Part shown: in pieces, positions 12,673 through 25,010 of the stretch | Layout: each line of letters begins with the position of its first letter | Numbering within the stretch: the first letter of the stretch is position 1 | Assembly (NCBI GenBank): GCA_943736015.1 | Contig: OX031063.1 | Coordinates: forward strand, 33,634,172-33,698,171 | DNA: 64,000 nucleotides | From: Tridacna crocea | Taxonomy: Eukaryota; Mollusca; Bivalvia; Cardiida; Cardiidae | Reading direction: 5' to 3' | Notes under the pieces: model-generated | Database searches by the model: none | The model's input: the letters and a program-made list of their open reading frames with translations, nothing else | What the model was told of the DNA's origin: nothing | Made by a program: the position numbers and the translations under genes

Positions 12673-12949
12673 TTTTGTTTAGTCAAGTGTTTATGATAAT
12701 TATCTTTCGGATACTAACTAGATCGTATTTTCAGCCGAAGATAGAAGAAGAGTTAACATATCTACTCTAGGCTGACAGAGTTAAAGATCAGAATGAAAAG
12801 ATAACTTGAATAAATTGAATACATGTCTATACTCTTTTTTTAACGAGATCTTATCTTTATAGTAACCAAGTCATGCGTTATCAAACTCGAATTAACTGTT
12901 TTGAATAGAGATGTCTTGTGCCATTTTCATCCTTATTTTACGTTCAAGT

Positions 12950-13073
12950 CTGTATGTGTGTCTGTCTGTCTGTATGCCCGTCTGTCTGTTTGTCTGTCTA
13001 TGTATCTGTCTCTCTCTCTATCTGTCACTCTCACTCCCCCCTCTCTCTCTCCCCCCCTCTCTCTCTGTTTTTG

Positions 13074-13115
<42 letters not shown>

Positions 13116-13118
13116 CTC
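12950..13118 (+). repeat. Compound (TCTG)/(TC) microsatellite
   Basis: TCTG-rich first half passes into TC with C-runs. Confidence 0.92.
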
Positions 13119-13294
13119 TATACCTGTCTTCTTCTTGCTCTATTATCATAAATACTGAAGAGTTTTTTACGTCAATTAAAGGTGAGCGTCCTTAAAATAG
13201 TGTATGTTAAAAAAATGATTAAAACACACAGCAGGAAGAGATACATAGCGAGTGCACACAATTAAGTCCGTGAGCTCGTCCCAAAATAAACGAG

Positions 13295-13495
13295 CCATGC
13301 TCTGACAAAAGGGGGTGTAATGCACCCACCAATCATGAACCGGCGTAATCCTGAGGTAGAACTGTCCTTGGACATGAAGAAAATTTGCCAACAGCAAAAA
13401 AAGAATCGACTCAGGTCAGCCTGCGCGGACTGCGCAGGCTGATCTGAGTCGAATCTTTTCGCAGATGCAGCGGAGTCCCTTTTCACAGAGTAGGC
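13295..13495 (+). mobile_element. R element
   Basis: GAGCCATGCTCTGACAAAAG, hairpin CAGGTCAGCCTGCGCGGAC and complement, 3' end TTCGCAGATGCAG. Confidence 0.7.
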
Positions 13496-14017
13496 CCTAT
13501 GGCTCAAATGCCATCTTCAGGTAAAAATAGAAACTATATGCAAATGCATCGCCTACATGTTGAAGATATACAGTTCCTCGTATAATTAACCCTTCTCCTG
13601 CATCTCGCGACCTATAATGTATTCTACAACAAAAAAAAAAGAAATCAAAGATTAGTCTCGACATCCATGAAGTGTAATCTCTTTCTACACTCTCCGATAG
13701 CTTATCACATGGTTCAAGTTTACTGCCTACCAATTGTTATTCAGTTACTTTAAATACAGAGGAATGGCTCCTTTTCTTTTTTAAATCTAAAACTATCAGC
13801 GTCAAATACATACATATGAACTTGACCTCTTCCTGTTCTTGAAAAATAGAATCCACAAAAAATTATGAAATGTCTCCATCTTATGGGCTTAACTAAACAG
13901 CGACGTAGGAAGCATTTCAAGATGGGGGGGCTAACTTCGAAATACTGAGATTTTTTGCATGGTTCTTTCATTGCGCTAAGAACTCATATCTTAGTTACTA
14001 TGATTTTCAAAATTATT

Positions 14018-14058
14018 GGGGGGGGGGGGCTCAGGCCCCCCCCCCTCCTAGCCCCCCC
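14018..14058. repeat. G-run/C-run palindrome
   Basis: Ten G, then CTCAGG, then a C-run; self-complementary. Confidence 0.8.
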
Positions 14059-14408
14059 TGTTCCTACGGGCCTGCTAAATAAGCAGATTTTGTAGATCTA
14101 AGACTAGACTGTACGTTATTTGCAGTCTGATCTTGATCTTTGCTGTCCACATGAGACTATTTTCGTCGATGCCACTAAAAGTGTCTTTTCTGTTGGATAA
14201 AGAATACTCGCCGCCCGCATGACTAAATCTTTACAATGAATCATTGATTTACAATGTCTGAATTTCATTCATCAGGGATACTTCTCACAAGAGAAAGAAT
14301 CTAGGATTTTTTTTATGACCGAAATTCTTTTCACACTCTGTTTTCATCAGATATTTCGTCAACATCTCTACCTTGCAAGAGGCGAATGTATTAGAGCTAG
14401 TTCCTTTA

Positions 14409-14634
14409 TCCTTTACCACACAATGACGACTTTGAACGCCCCGCAGGAAGAAGCCTTTTGAAAACATTGTGGGAAAAGGAGAAAATGCTGGTAACCAGCA
14501 TTTTCTCCTTTTCCCACAAAGTTTTCTACCATATCAAAGCGAAATAGCACCATTTGAGCCACTTTGAAATTGTCATCTACAAATGCTTTCAATTTTGGAC
14601 AGGTCTAAAATTTCGCTGTATGGTATCGGGTTAA
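14409..14634 (-). mobile_element. P element, near complete
   Basis: CCTTTACCACACAATGACG to TGGTATCGGGTTAA, with a near-perfect hairpin around GCTGGTAACCAGC. Confidence 0.75.
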
Positions 14635-15546
14635 TACGAAAGGTTAGCATGAACATCATCTTTACAATGAATCACAGTTTAGCCATGTCTGCGTTTCACC
14701 TATAGAACATTTCTCGCCCTAAAAATCATCTAAGCCTTTCTTTATGACCGGCTTATGTAAACGTAACCTCCCAGTCGTTTAGTTACACATGTACGCTTCC
14801 GCCATTTTTTTCTGAAATATGTCTTTCATGGTTGCAGTGAAAATATGCAATTCCGGAATATTTCTAACACCAGAAATCTTGTCAACTCCTTTTTTCTTCA
14901 TCACCGAATTATGCTAAACATACACTTTCACCGATTTGTTCTGTAACATCTTTTTCATGCTAATTCGGGTGAAAATCAAACCATTGTGTGAGAAGACGGA
15001 AAGATATAGAGAAAGACAGAGGAACAGACGACGGATTTCGGAACAATGAAACAAATGTATAAATACGTTTAGAAGGATTTTGTTGACTTCTTCAGACAGA
15101 ACCAACGATGTTCAATCGTAAAGACAAAGGGTTGGCATGTCGTTGTCCACGATGGCAGGTTAAATGCACGACATGAAGAGAGGGGGAAGGAAGTTGGACA
15201 AGGGTTTAATTTAATTGGACGACGAAGTCTTAAGTACCCTTAGTAAAGGACTCATACTTTCTTAATCATTACCTTTGACTAAATACATGTTGCTTGAGAT
15301 GAAAGGCGTAATAGTTTATATTCTAACAGGTACAAGACTGAAATGCACCTGAAGACACGGTTAAGAAACCTGTTTTGAAAAAAAAAGGGACAGACAGCCC
15401 AAGTTGTCGGACATAATTATTTTTTGTATGATAATGTTTAAAAGTGAAGGTTGTTCACGACATGTTTGGGGTGAATGTACAGTCGTCCTACGCATTTTGT
15501 AGCTTTAACCCTTAAAACAGTGTGCAACATATTGTGTGGCAACTGA

Positions 15547-15610
15547 GGACAATGTAGATCAAGATCAGACTGCACATAATGTGCAGTCTGATCTTGGATC
15601 TACACTGTCC
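15547..15610. repeat. H hairpin, near perfect
   Basis: Arms GGACAATGTAGATCAAGATC and complement; loop ACATAATGT. Confidence 0.8.
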
Positions 15611-15746
15611 GATAGATCGTGAGACATTTGTACCATATTGTCTGGATTTACGGATTTTTCTTTTTCTTATTACATCGACGCAAATGAATCGTTTTATTTT
15701 GTGTAAAATTGTAATATTTTACCCTTGCACCACGACATAATAGTTT

Positions 15747-15945
15747 TTGTTCCATGCTCTGACACAAGGGGTATTATTACATCTCCGTGATGCATTATTC
15801 CAAGTACGTTACCACATCATTATGGATCCATAACAATCTATTTTGTCAAGCTATCAACTAAAACGTGCGGTAGTATGGCCCTTTGACAAGTAGAGAATTT
15901 ATAAATAGCGAAAGGTTTCGACCAAGGTCAGCATGGATCATATCA
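15747..15945 (+). mobile_element. R element, 3'-truncated
   Basis: TTCCATGCTCTGACACAAGG to the left hairpin arm (CCAAGGTCAGCATGG); the right arm is absent. Confidence 0.6.
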
Positions 15946-16019
15946 AATTGAAAACTTAAAGCTCAGAGACAAGAACTAAATTCTGGATTATTAAAGAAGT
16001 CTATCATAGTAGGAATATT

Positions 16020-16112
16020 TCTTATTTTCAGTCACTCTTATTATGTCGTCGGCAAATGCTTTCGATTTGGACAAGTCTCAAGTCTACAATTTCGTCGTTT
16101 GGTAAAGAGTTA
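16020..16112 (-). mobile_element. P element, half copy
   Basis: Only the arm from GTCGTCGGCAAATGCTTTCG to TTTGGTAAAGAGTTAA. Confidence 0.6.
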
Positions 16113-16139
16113 ACGTAGCCTATCTGTAGGTCGCAATAG

Positions 16140-16347
16140 CCTTACTTACATGACGACAAAAATCAAGACTTGTCAATTTTGCAGCGATTGCAGACAGCAA
16201 AATCAGAATGTGGCCAAACGTTGTTTTAAGGCGTAAAATATGGACATGAAGATATTTTGGTGGTGAAGTCTTTTTCTTCAACATATTTCAAAAAGACTTT
16301 CTCTCAAGAGTTGTGAAAATAAATAATTCTTTGGTAAAGGGTGAGGT
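16140..16347 (+). mobile_element. P element, degenerate
   Basis: ATGACGACAAAAATCAAGAC to TTTGGTAAAGGGTGAG; hairpin barely visible. Confidence 0.5.
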
Positions 16348-16667
16348 ATGTCCCTGCACAAACATATAGGTATGACTGCTAACGCCCTAGTGGAATGCAG
16401 GAGTGTTATGATTAATGCAGCGTGATTAAAGGGCGCCTTATTTTATTATGTATGTAGTTTAAGGAAAAAAACCAACAACGACTTGTTTACTCCAACCTTA
16501 TCGTGATACGAGATGATGGCACATTTGCTGGATGACAAATACATTGCAAAGTTCCCTTTTTTGAAACACATGTTGAAGTTTTAACTTATTTTTCGTTTTA
16601 CATTTACCACCGATATGTTTCCCCCTTTTTAATGCAAGCTTTCCGATTCGCTTCCTTTTTCAGTCTA

Positions 16668-16762
16668 AAACAATTCGTCGGTTTACTTCAAAAACCTCGT
16701 AACTACACATTGTTTCAAGCCGTAGTTACGAGGTTTTTGAAGTAAAGCGACGAATTGTTGAC
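16668..16762. repeat. Near-perfect 38-bp inverted repeat
   Basis: TTACTTCAAAAACCTCGTAA is mirrored as TTACGAGGTTTTTGAAGTAA across a 15-nt spacer; outer AACAATTCGTCG is mirrored by CGACGAATTGTT. Not a member of P, Q, R, S or H. Confidence 0.75.
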
Positions 16763-16940
16763 TTCTTGTGGTTGCTACTAATTTCTTCCCCAAGTATTTA
16801 CTGTTGTCATTGTTGTTTGAAGCCCTTATAAGGTCAAAAGCAACAAAAGACAGAAAATTGACAGTGCCATAGCGATAACGTTGAGCCATGCTCTGTAACT
16901 AGGGGGTTTAACGCATCATTGGAGAGTCAGATCTCCTTAT

Positions 16941-17006
16941 TGGACAATGTAGATTCAAGATCAGACTGCACATTCTGTGCAGTCTGATCTTGCTCCTACA
17001 CTGTCT
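16941..17006. repeat. H hairpin
   Basis: Arms GGACAATGTAGATTCAAGAT and near complement. Confidence 0.75.
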
Positions 17007-17539
17007 GCAAAAGGTCATTGAGTCGAGCGTGGCAGATTAAAGGTTGAATGAAAATGACGTCGAATTTGAACTTGTCCATTCTTATGACTGTGTTTGTTTA
17101 TGCTGTAAACATGATATACATCAAAACTGCCATCATTGTAATATAATTAACAACATGTAGCGGACTGCAACATACATTTTATTGCCCTTCATGACAAGAT
17201 AATTGGTATTTCATTGCACGGGAGGTGTGCACATATCACCGTATATCACACAGCGTGGATAGCGATGTTTCGAACATACTGCCTCAGAGCTCCAGATACA
17301 GGCAGTGATTTTGATTTCATTGTTGAAAATATTTTTTTCCACTTAACCCTATGTCATGTCATCGGGTCTAATGGGTACCCACAACATGGGGTATGTAGGA
17401 AAAATAACGGATTCAAAATGCCATCACTCCCTCTTATTTGGAGCTCTGCGGCCTCACAGGTTAAATGAACTATTTCTGTGTCCGATTGTGTTTGTACTGA
17501 ACGGATAGTGTTGACCAAGGTCAAACTGCACAAATGTGT

Positions 17540-17600
17540 GTTACTTTCAAGTTTGGAAAAACTTGGAGAATAAGACTGAGAATATTCTTGACATGTCACT
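17540..17600 (+). mobile_element. Q element, right-arm fragment
   Basis: GTTACTTTCAAGTTTGG to GAGAATATTCTTGA. Confidence 0.5.
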
Positions 17601-17783
17601 ATCAACTTAACCAAACTCGTTTGTCAAATCTTTTGTCAATATCTTTAGACTTGTCCAAACTGATAGCATTTGCAAAGAACAGAGTAAATGATTGTGTCTA
17701 GCTGTAAAAGGTCAGATAAAACTGCTGAAAAAGCTCTTTTTCCTCAGGGTGTTCATACCTCAAGATTATTTGGAAAAGGGGAT

Positions 17784-18009
17784 CACCCTTTACTCCATAG
17801 ATACTCATTTCTACGCATTAATTGTAGGGGCCTTTGGAAAACATTGTGGCAAAAGGTGAAATTGCTCATGAGAGCAATTTCACCTTTTGCCACAATGTTT
17901 TCTACACTATCAAAAGGTGTCATATACACATAAGAAACTGCTTCATCCTTGCTGTTATTTAGGGTCAGTTAGAGATACCACAGAAATGCCTTATGGGGTA
18001 AAGGGTTAA
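17784..18009 (-). mobile_element. P element, subfamily C
   Basis: CACCCTTTACTCCATAGATA to TGGGGTAAAGGGTTAA. The hairpin core is GCAAAAGGTGAAATTGCTC and its complement, different from the main subfamily on both arms. Confidence 0.78.
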
Positions 18010-18100
18010 AATAAGACTGGTCCCTCCCCTTCCACACACATACATGCACAAACAGACAAATCAACGTAATTGTGCTGCTGCCTTTAACCGTTGGCTTCTG

Positions 18101-18167
18101 CGGACTGTGTAGATCAAGATCAGACTGCACAAAACGTGCAGTCTGATCTTTGATCTACACAGTCCGA
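18101..18167. repeat. H hairpin, near perfect
   Basis: Arms CGGACTGTGTAGATCAAGAT and complement; outer CGGACTGTGTAG is matched by CTACACAGTCCG. Confidence 0.8.
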
Positions 18168-18528
18168 TCAGGAGAAATTATTTCCCAAAACATAACTTTG
18201 AAAAAAGCGATAGTTGGTTTTTTACCATCAAATTAAAAAATAAAGCTTTTTAGCAGGATACAGTCTAATGCAGATATATAGTGGGCACGTCAAATTCACA
18301 AACATGGCGTGTAACATATTATATTCCCCATGGGACTACCGCAACCCTGAAAAACTATCCCGGCAGGAAAGTTATGATATCACATAACAATTCGTAATAG
18401 CTTCGAACCGAAATTTTTGGGTAATAAATACTTGCTGTAACGATATTTTTACATCAACTTAATGGTGATATCCATAACAAAGTATCGGTAATTAGGCGTG
18501 TAAACAGAGAACTCGGTGTCCTACCATG

Positions 18529-18754
18529 TTAAATTCTTTTCCAAACGGCAAATGGACTCTTCCAAACTCAAATAGTTTGCAGACGACAATTTCAAACTTG
18601 ATAAAAATGGTAGAAAGTTCTCCAAGTGGGTAGAAAACACTGTGGGAAAAGGAGAAATTGCTCGTAACGAGCAATTTCTCCTTTTCCTACAGTGTTTTCA
18701 AAAGACTTGTACTACAGACACGTAAACACAAGGGCTTATTTGGGAAAGGGTTAA
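18529..18754 (+). mobile_element. P element, subfamily D
   Basis: TTAAATTCTTTTCCAAACGG to TTGGGAAAGGGTTAA; core GAAATTGCTCGTAACGAGC and complement, with CACTGTGGG in place of CATTGTGGG. Confidence 0.78.
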
Positions 18755-18804
18755 GTCAGTAACATGCAATATCTTGCAAACATCTGACAAAATATACCAA
18801 AGTC

Positions 18805-18970
18805 CCCAGGGCCCCTGTTTAATAACTATCCTAACTTGTATTCTTAGTTTTACCCTCAGGAATTTCTAAATTTCAAAGTAACTAAACTTTTTGATTGGCT
18901 GAATAAGAAGGTTTATCCAATCAAAAAATGTTTGATATTCCAAGTTTGGAATTAAATTTAATATAAGAAT
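18805..18970. mobile_element. Q-like palindromic element
   Basis: Inverted repeat with TTTTTGATTGGCTGAATAAG near its centre; similar architecture to Q but distinct sequence. Confidence 0.5.
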
Positions 18971-18995
18971 GCTACGAGGTTCGCGCATGCACCTC

Positions 18996-19206
18996 TTAAC
19001 CCCTTTCCCAAACAATCCCTGGTTTTTAAGGGTCTGGAATAGAAGCCTTCTGAAAACATTGTGGTAACCAACATTTTCTCCTTTTCCCACAATGTTTTCT
19101 ACGCTATCATAGACAGAAATCATCTTTTCAGCAAGAGTCGAATTGTCTTCTGCAAATGCTTTCAATTTGGTCTAGTCCAAAAGTTTGTTGTTTGGGAAAG
19201 GGTTAA
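18996..19206 (-). mobile_element. P element with shortened hairpin
   Basis: TTAACCCCTTTCCCAAACAA to TTTGGGAAAGGGTTAA. One hairpin arm is cut: AACATTGTG runs directly into GTAACCAACATTTTC. Confidence 0.75.
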
Positions 19207-19549
19207 TATGTAGAAGAAACTTGGTTATTTCTAAATGCAGTTTAGACGGATAATGCTAAATATAGTCTGGACGGATGATGCAGTTTAGAACGGTAGGCGA
19301 ATACAGCCCCTGGGTACGGCAGCAATACTCCTGCAGACTTAATAACCATTTTCTTGCTACATGACGAGTAATGTGAATTCTTGTCTCAGTTCGATCAAGA
19401 TGACCGCAGAAAGTATCACACATTATCTTCAACCATCTGTCCTTTCAACCCTGCTTATCCTTTAAAATAATATTTATTTCTGCATACCATGATCTGTCGC
19501 CAGTTTTCCAGTTGCTCGTTTTGTATCTTTACATATTATTCTCGTTCAT

Positions 19550-19729
19550 GATGAAAGCATTTGCAGACGACAAAATAAATGTAGTTCAAAGAATTGACAT
19601 TTGTTATTTGAAAACAATGTGGAAAAAGGAGAAAATGCTGGTTACCAGCATTTTCTCCTTTTTCCACATTGTTTTCAAAAGTATTCTTCTTTCGGGTCCT
19701 TGAGATCGGGACTATCAGATAAAGATTCA
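19550..19729 (+). mobile_element. P element, 5'-truncated
   Basis: Begins at GAAAGCATTTGCAGACGAC; perfect hairpin; ends AGATAAAGATTCAA. Confidence 0.65.
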
Positions 19730-20006
19730 ATATCGTGTATAAAAAGGTGAAAGCGGCGTAAAACGCCAGTTCAACAACTACCTCCCTCTATCTCAACTTC
19801 AGCTTACTTACTTGAACGAATACACCATTTGTTACAAAGACATTGAAGAAGGACCGCCAATTTGCTGCAGGCGGTTTTTGCTATTCTGACCGTTAAAATG
19901 GGTTAAGATACACGGTTGAAGAGAGATACAGTGTACATTAAACTTGCTGATTTAGAATTTATGCTTGTATACGTACTTGTATCTGTTTAGCAAACTTCAT
20001 TATGCG

Positions 20007-20215
20007 CAGAGAGAGAGAGAAAGATTTAGAGAGAGAGAGAAATATAGAAAGAGGGATAGAGAGAGGGGGAGAGAGGAGGACGCAACGAGAGATGCAGAGA
20101 CAGAGAGGGAGAGAGAAACGCAAACAGAAAGACGCAAAGAGAGAGACTGACGGACGGTAGGATGGACAGATAGACACACATATATATACAGACAGAGAGA
20201 GAAATATGCCCTTTC
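20007..20215 (+). repeat. (GA)-rich microsatellite
   Basis: Imperfect GAGA with CAGA and TA interruptions. Confidence 0.9.
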
Positions 20216-20494
20216 CATCTTCATTCTTGTAGCTAAATAAGATATACACTAGAGAGGAGAGAGACAGACACCGGCATTTGCATATTTTTCCATATTCACT
20301 CTAGTCACCAAGTACAAATGGGCTTCACATTGATAAAGCAGTAAAATCTAGTTGACCTGTTTTGTGACAAGGGGAACTTGAATATAATTACTGAGGACGA
20401 TGTAGATTATAATCAAAATGTACATGAATTTCAGTCTGATCTTTTATCTACACTAACCACTACTAGGTGCTAAACAACGAATTGATTGAATTTG

Positions 20495-20756
20495 CGTTTA
20501 TTTATCGTCGCCGCCAGTTTCCCATATGGGCAACGCCCCCTGAAGACTGTTATTACTGTTACGAGCTATAGGGCAAAAACAGGACGAAACCCATCCTAAG
20601 ATAGGCCTTGTTGTCTAGCACCGTCACACGGGACATCGGTTCACTGTCTTACCCGAAAGACTTAATAATTTCAGATGACCAGCTGTGGGAATCGAACCCA
20701 CTCCCTTCTGATTATGAGTCTTACGTTCTACCAACTGAGTTATGCAGGCTCGTCAG
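20495..20756 (-). mobile_element. tRNA-derived SINE
   Basis: The minus strand begins with a tRNA-like head (GCCTGCATAACTCAGTTGGT as A box, GGGTTCGATTCCCAC as B box, anticodon-loop position CTCATAA as in tRNA-Met). The anticodon stem does not pair, so this is not a functional tRNA. A conserved-looking body follows, ending near ATTCAATCAA. Confidence 0.65.
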
Positions 20757-20815
20757 CTAAAGAACGACTAAATAAGGTATCCATCTAAGCCATGCGCTGT
20801 GAATAGATGGTTAAT

Positions 20816-21046
20816 TTAATTCTTTACCGAACAACTATATTTTAGGCTTGTCGAAATTGAAAGCATTTGCAGACGACAAAATAAAAGTGACTGAAAGTTT
20901 TAAACGTGTTTTGTGAAGGGGAAGAAAACATTGTGCGAAAAGGAGAAAATGCTGGCTACCAGCATTTTCTCCTTTTCCCACAATGTTTTCCCAAAGGCTT
21001 CTTTCTCAGGGTCGTCAAAAGTAGGGATTGTGTTTTAAAGGGTTAA
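20816..21046 (+). mobile_element. P element, complete
   Basis: TTAATTCTTTACCGAACAAC to GTTTTAAAGGGTTAA. Confidence 0.78.
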
Positions 21047-21296
21047 AGCATCTGCTAAAAGTATCAACATACATGTACATGTGTGCCAGCCTACGCAGTC
21101 CGCCAACGCTCTAATCATACTTTTTGCAACTTTAAATTTTCTGCACGTCCAAAAATGATTCACTTAACTGCAACACAAAATGGATTTTATTGATAAATAA
21201 TATTAATAAATAACTATTTCATAAACTGCTTGGTATGAAGTATCACTGAGATGCATTAAAGGCCCTTTTGGACCAGCGCCTCTTAGTTACAGTTGA
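21046..21296 (-). mobile_element. R element, degenerate
   Basis: TAAAGCATCTGCTAAAAGTA, partial hairpin CCAGCCTACGCAGTCCG, and the 3' GAGATGCATTAAAGGCCC. Confidence 0.5.
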
Positions 21297-21397
21297 AGTA
21301 AGTTTATTCCAACAAGAACAATGTTGAAATGGTAATTAATCCCTCTTTACTATTTTGCTGTAATTTTGATTTGGTAGCAGTGAAAGGAAAATTTGTT

Positions 21398-21625
21398 TTA
21401 ACCCTTTCCCAAACAACAAATTTTGGACTCTTCCAAGCTGAAAGAGTTTGCAGACGACAATTTTAGATTTTGAGAAAATGGCAGGAAGTTCTCAAAAAGG
21501 GTAGGAAACACTGTGGGAAAAGGAGAAATTGCTCGTTACGAGCAATTTCTCCTTTTCCCACAGTGTTTTCAAAAGACCTTTACTGCAGACACGTAAAAAC
21601 CAGGGCTTGTTTGGGAAACGGTTAA
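21398..21625 (+). mobile_element. P element, subfamily D, complete
   Basis: TTAACCCTTTCCCAAACAAC to TTGGGAAACGGTTAA; perfect hairpin around TGCTCGTTACGAGCA. Confidence 0.8.
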
Positions 21626-22687
21626 AGTCAACTATCAGTAGTCTTAGTTGGTTTCACAGTAATCAGAAAGACCTTTATCTCAGATCAAAGAGTAGACTTC
21701 ACGTTCTGTGTATACAGTCTGATCTTGACCTATGCCGTTCGCAATATAAGTCTTGTTTTTGCCCAGGGCGAGCAATTAATACTCTATCTTAATTTGTATG
21801 AGAATGAACATAATAAATAAAATACTGCGTACTTCCCTCCGAGTTCGAGATAGTTTAATTGGTGTAGAAATAAGAAATGGAGAATACACAATTTTTGTGC
21901 GTGGAATGCAGTTTGTCTTTTCTGACTTGCTGATGATTTAAAGAGATAATTAGCGTCAAAACGGGCTGTCAAGACATTCTTCATAATTATATATGATGTT
22001 CACTTTAACATGATGAAAATAATATAATGCATTACACTTACGTTTCGTCCAGAAATACTAAAGGGAATTTTAGTTGTGTCGGGATTCGGACCTTTACAAG
22101 ACAATACAAAATTATGGTATTTCACATCAGTATAGATCTAGATAAAGAAATACTTTCTGAAACATTTTATGGAAATATATGGATTGCCTTTTGCAAGCAG
22201 TTGCAGAGTTTCTCGAGGTATACTTTAAAGTTAAACCAAGAAAACAGGTTTCATTTACTTCAAAAGTTTAAAAGTTTCTATTATGTGTCGTCAACACACC
22301 CTGTTTCAGAAGCTCCAAAATCACAAGCTGTAAACGGCTTTAAAAGCTACAGGAACACTGTTCAAATAATTGTCTATGTATGTATTTAACTCCCTTTCAA
22401 CAAAGCGTTGCTCCCATATGTCTTGACCTATAGGGTGTACAAATGCTGAACTTTCGGTGTCGCATATGAAGGACACAGCATTTTTGTTATATTAGACGTA
22501 AAGAAACGAACAAAAAACAAAAAGGACAAAAATGACTTTCTGAGAGTTGAATGCTTCATGGAAGTTATTTCTCTTACTTGGAGCTTGGGTATTTACCTTT
22601 TTCACATCTCACCAAAATAACATATATACATATCACTGAAATTTACATGAGAAAACAATACAAATCATCAGTAATTAAGAACCATAA

Positions 22688-22889
22688 AGAAAATGTCAGA
22701 CCAGTCCAAATTCAAAGCATTTGCAGATAACAAATCAAACATGCTTCAAATAGTTTCTGAAAGGGTAGAAAACATTGTTGGAAAAGGAGAAAATGCTGGT
22801 TACCAGCATTTTCTCCTTTTCCAACAATGTTTTCGAAAGTCGTCTTCCTGAGGATCGATAAAAGTCGACATAGTGTGGTAAAGAGATAA
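22688..22889 (+). mobile_element. P element, 5'-truncated
   Basis: From AGACCAGTCCAAATTCAAAG; perfect hairpin with TTGTTGG on both arms; ends GTGGTAAAGAGATAA. Confidence 0.7.
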
Positions 22890-23488
22890 AGGATGAAACC
22901 TTAACTCCCTCCCTCTCTCTGTCTGATTTCAGACTCTGAACATCATACAACTCGGCAAATCTTGCATAAACACTTCACTAACATATATGTAACGTTGATG
23001 GAAGAGCGGTCAAGCGGTAGCGATTCGATTTAACACGGAAAGCCTCATCCGAAATTTACTATAAAGATGATAGGTCGACAATCTCAAAGTTCACTATCCA
23101 TGGTAAAAATTCAATCTACATCTTATTTGGCAATGTCAAATTTTATCCTATCAAGACTGCTCGTCCGGAGTCATGATTACGAAACCTGATCAGAATCTGT
23201 TATGTTTCTTTTTATCTAATTCTAAAACTGAGAATAAAAAAAAAATATTTAAACTGGTCAAACTTGAAAGCATTTGCCATCGACATGTTATGGCCATCAA
23301 ACTAGCTATTGCCTTTGGATATGTAAAACAATAAAATGTGGGAAGCATAAAAATAACTTGATCTGCGCTTTCTCCTTCCACAGAGTTTTCAAGCCATCTT
23401 CAGGACCGTTTAAAGTCGAGATCTGCTGGTTTAAGGTTGCGAATGAAGCTTTTGTAATTGTTAATACCATGCAGCTGCGATAAATCGG

Positions 23489-23745
23489 CTTGCAACACAC
23501 GAAAAGGGACATTCGGACATCTGCGTAAAGTGTCGTCTCGGATCAGCCTGCGCAGTCCGCGCAGGCTAATCCGAAACGACACTTTCCGATTTTATGTGAT
23601 TTTCTGTTTTACGCAAGTCTACTGTGGCACAAAATCTAATGTAGTCGTGAAGTGCCGTCTCGGATTAGCCTGCCGGGACTGCGCAGGCTAATCCGGGACG
23701 ACACTTTACGCAAATGTCCGAATGCACCTTTTCGCGTGTTGCACT
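23489..23745. mobile_element. S element, complete, with two internal hairpins
   Basis: Ends TTGCAACACACGAAAAGG and CCTTTTCGCGTGTTGCA are inverted. Each end runs into its own hairpin of the GATCAGCCTGCGCAG type (23530-23585 and 23650-23707). Confidence 0.8.
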
Positions 23746-24139
23746 CCAATTATTAAGGACGCTCTGGTTCGGTCTTTACATCCAGAACCTCCACATCTTT
23801 TTGTTTAGCTGCGAATCGCAACATATGGACCTTTTGCAGACAATGTAAAACGTGCAGTCTGATCTTTGAACTACTCTGTCCGACAAGGAATTTATCCTCC
23901 CCCTTCCCTTCCCCCCCCCCCCCCCCCACAAAAAAAAATAGATATAGCAAAATTTGGTATTTACTATCACTAGAGGTTTTCATTTCACTAATTCAGCAGG
24001 ACTAGGATTAAAATGGATCCCTTACCATAATCTATTCTAGCTTTACAGAATATTTCGATGCGTCAGAAAACTATTGTCACTTAGTGCGTTAGTGCGTCTG
24101 ATATTTGTCATTTCGGGGCAAACCGGTTTGAAATCAATA

Positions 24140-24245
24140 TGAGAAAAGGAGGCTAAAAGCTGCACACCAGCATTTTCTCTTCACCAACAATATCTTTAAA
24201 TTATTCTTTCATCAGGCTGGTAAAAACACTGAATCGTTTACCTAG
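24140..24245 (+). mobile_element. P element, remnant
   Basis: Damaged hairpin (ACACCAGCATTTTCTCTTC) and a decayed 3' arm. Confidence 0.35.
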
Positions 24246-24779
24246 TGATGGTACTACATTTCGAGTTTTTCAAAAGCAGCTCTCTTATTAGCGGAACACC
24301 TAAGTCGCAGCCAATCAAAAGGTTTATATTCGGAAGTTAAGCCATGGAAAGCTTATAAAGTTCCCTTTGTTGGAGAGGTTTCAAGAAACTTGTTTATAAA
24401 GCAGTATACAGGTTTACATTATTCATTTTGTGCGGCAATTTATGTTAATTTAATCACTTTAAATCTCATTCCTCGACCTGTCGTTGAATAATAACGATAA
24501 AATGTTTAAACTCGCCGTGAAACAGGGCAGTGAATCGTATGTTTATGGTGAAGAAAGCTTAAAATAAAAAGTTACTCATACCTGGGGTCATTTTCCTGAG
24601 GTTATGATGTCTGAAACTGAACTTTTAGGCTCTAAGCACGATCTAAGGACCTTTTTTAGACAGTGTAGATCAATATCAGACTGCTCAGAAAGTGCCGTCT
24701 GGCCTTGTATGTACATTTCCGAAAAGAGAAAAGCCCCCCCCCCAAAAAAAAAAAAACCTTGGTTTTTAAGGGAGTATAA

Positions 24780-25010
24780 AAGTTGTTATAAACGAAAAAA
24801 AAAAAAGAAGAAGAACAACAACAACAACAAGAAAAAGAAGAAGAAGAGTAATAAGAGCAAGAGAAAGAACAAGAACAAGAACAAAAGGAAAAAAGAAGAA
24901 GAAGCTGTAGAAGAAGAACAACAACAAGAAGAAGAACTAGAAGAAAAAGAAGAAGTAAAAGAAGAACAGGAAGAAGAACAAGAAGAAGAGAAAGAAGAAG
25001 AAAAAGGAAA
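24780..25010 (+). repeat. (GAA)/(AAC) purine-rich low complexity
   Basis: Almost pure purine on the plus strand; open frames here on both strands are composition artefacts. Confidence 0.92.

Noticed and set aside
12901-13195. Overlapping plus-strand ORFs rich in Leu, Ser, Val and Cys
   Set aside because: All three frames are open over a TC/TCTG microsatellite.
19959-20249. ORFs over the GA repeat
   Set aside because: Microsatellite artefacts on both strands.
20690-20756. A tRNA-Met gene on the minus strand
   Set aside because: A and B boxes are present but the anticodon stem does not pair and a SINE body follows directly.
22027-22389. A 120-codon plus-strand ORF
   Set aside because: No splice signals, domain or codon pattern seen; long open frames occur by chance in AT-rich DNA of this length.
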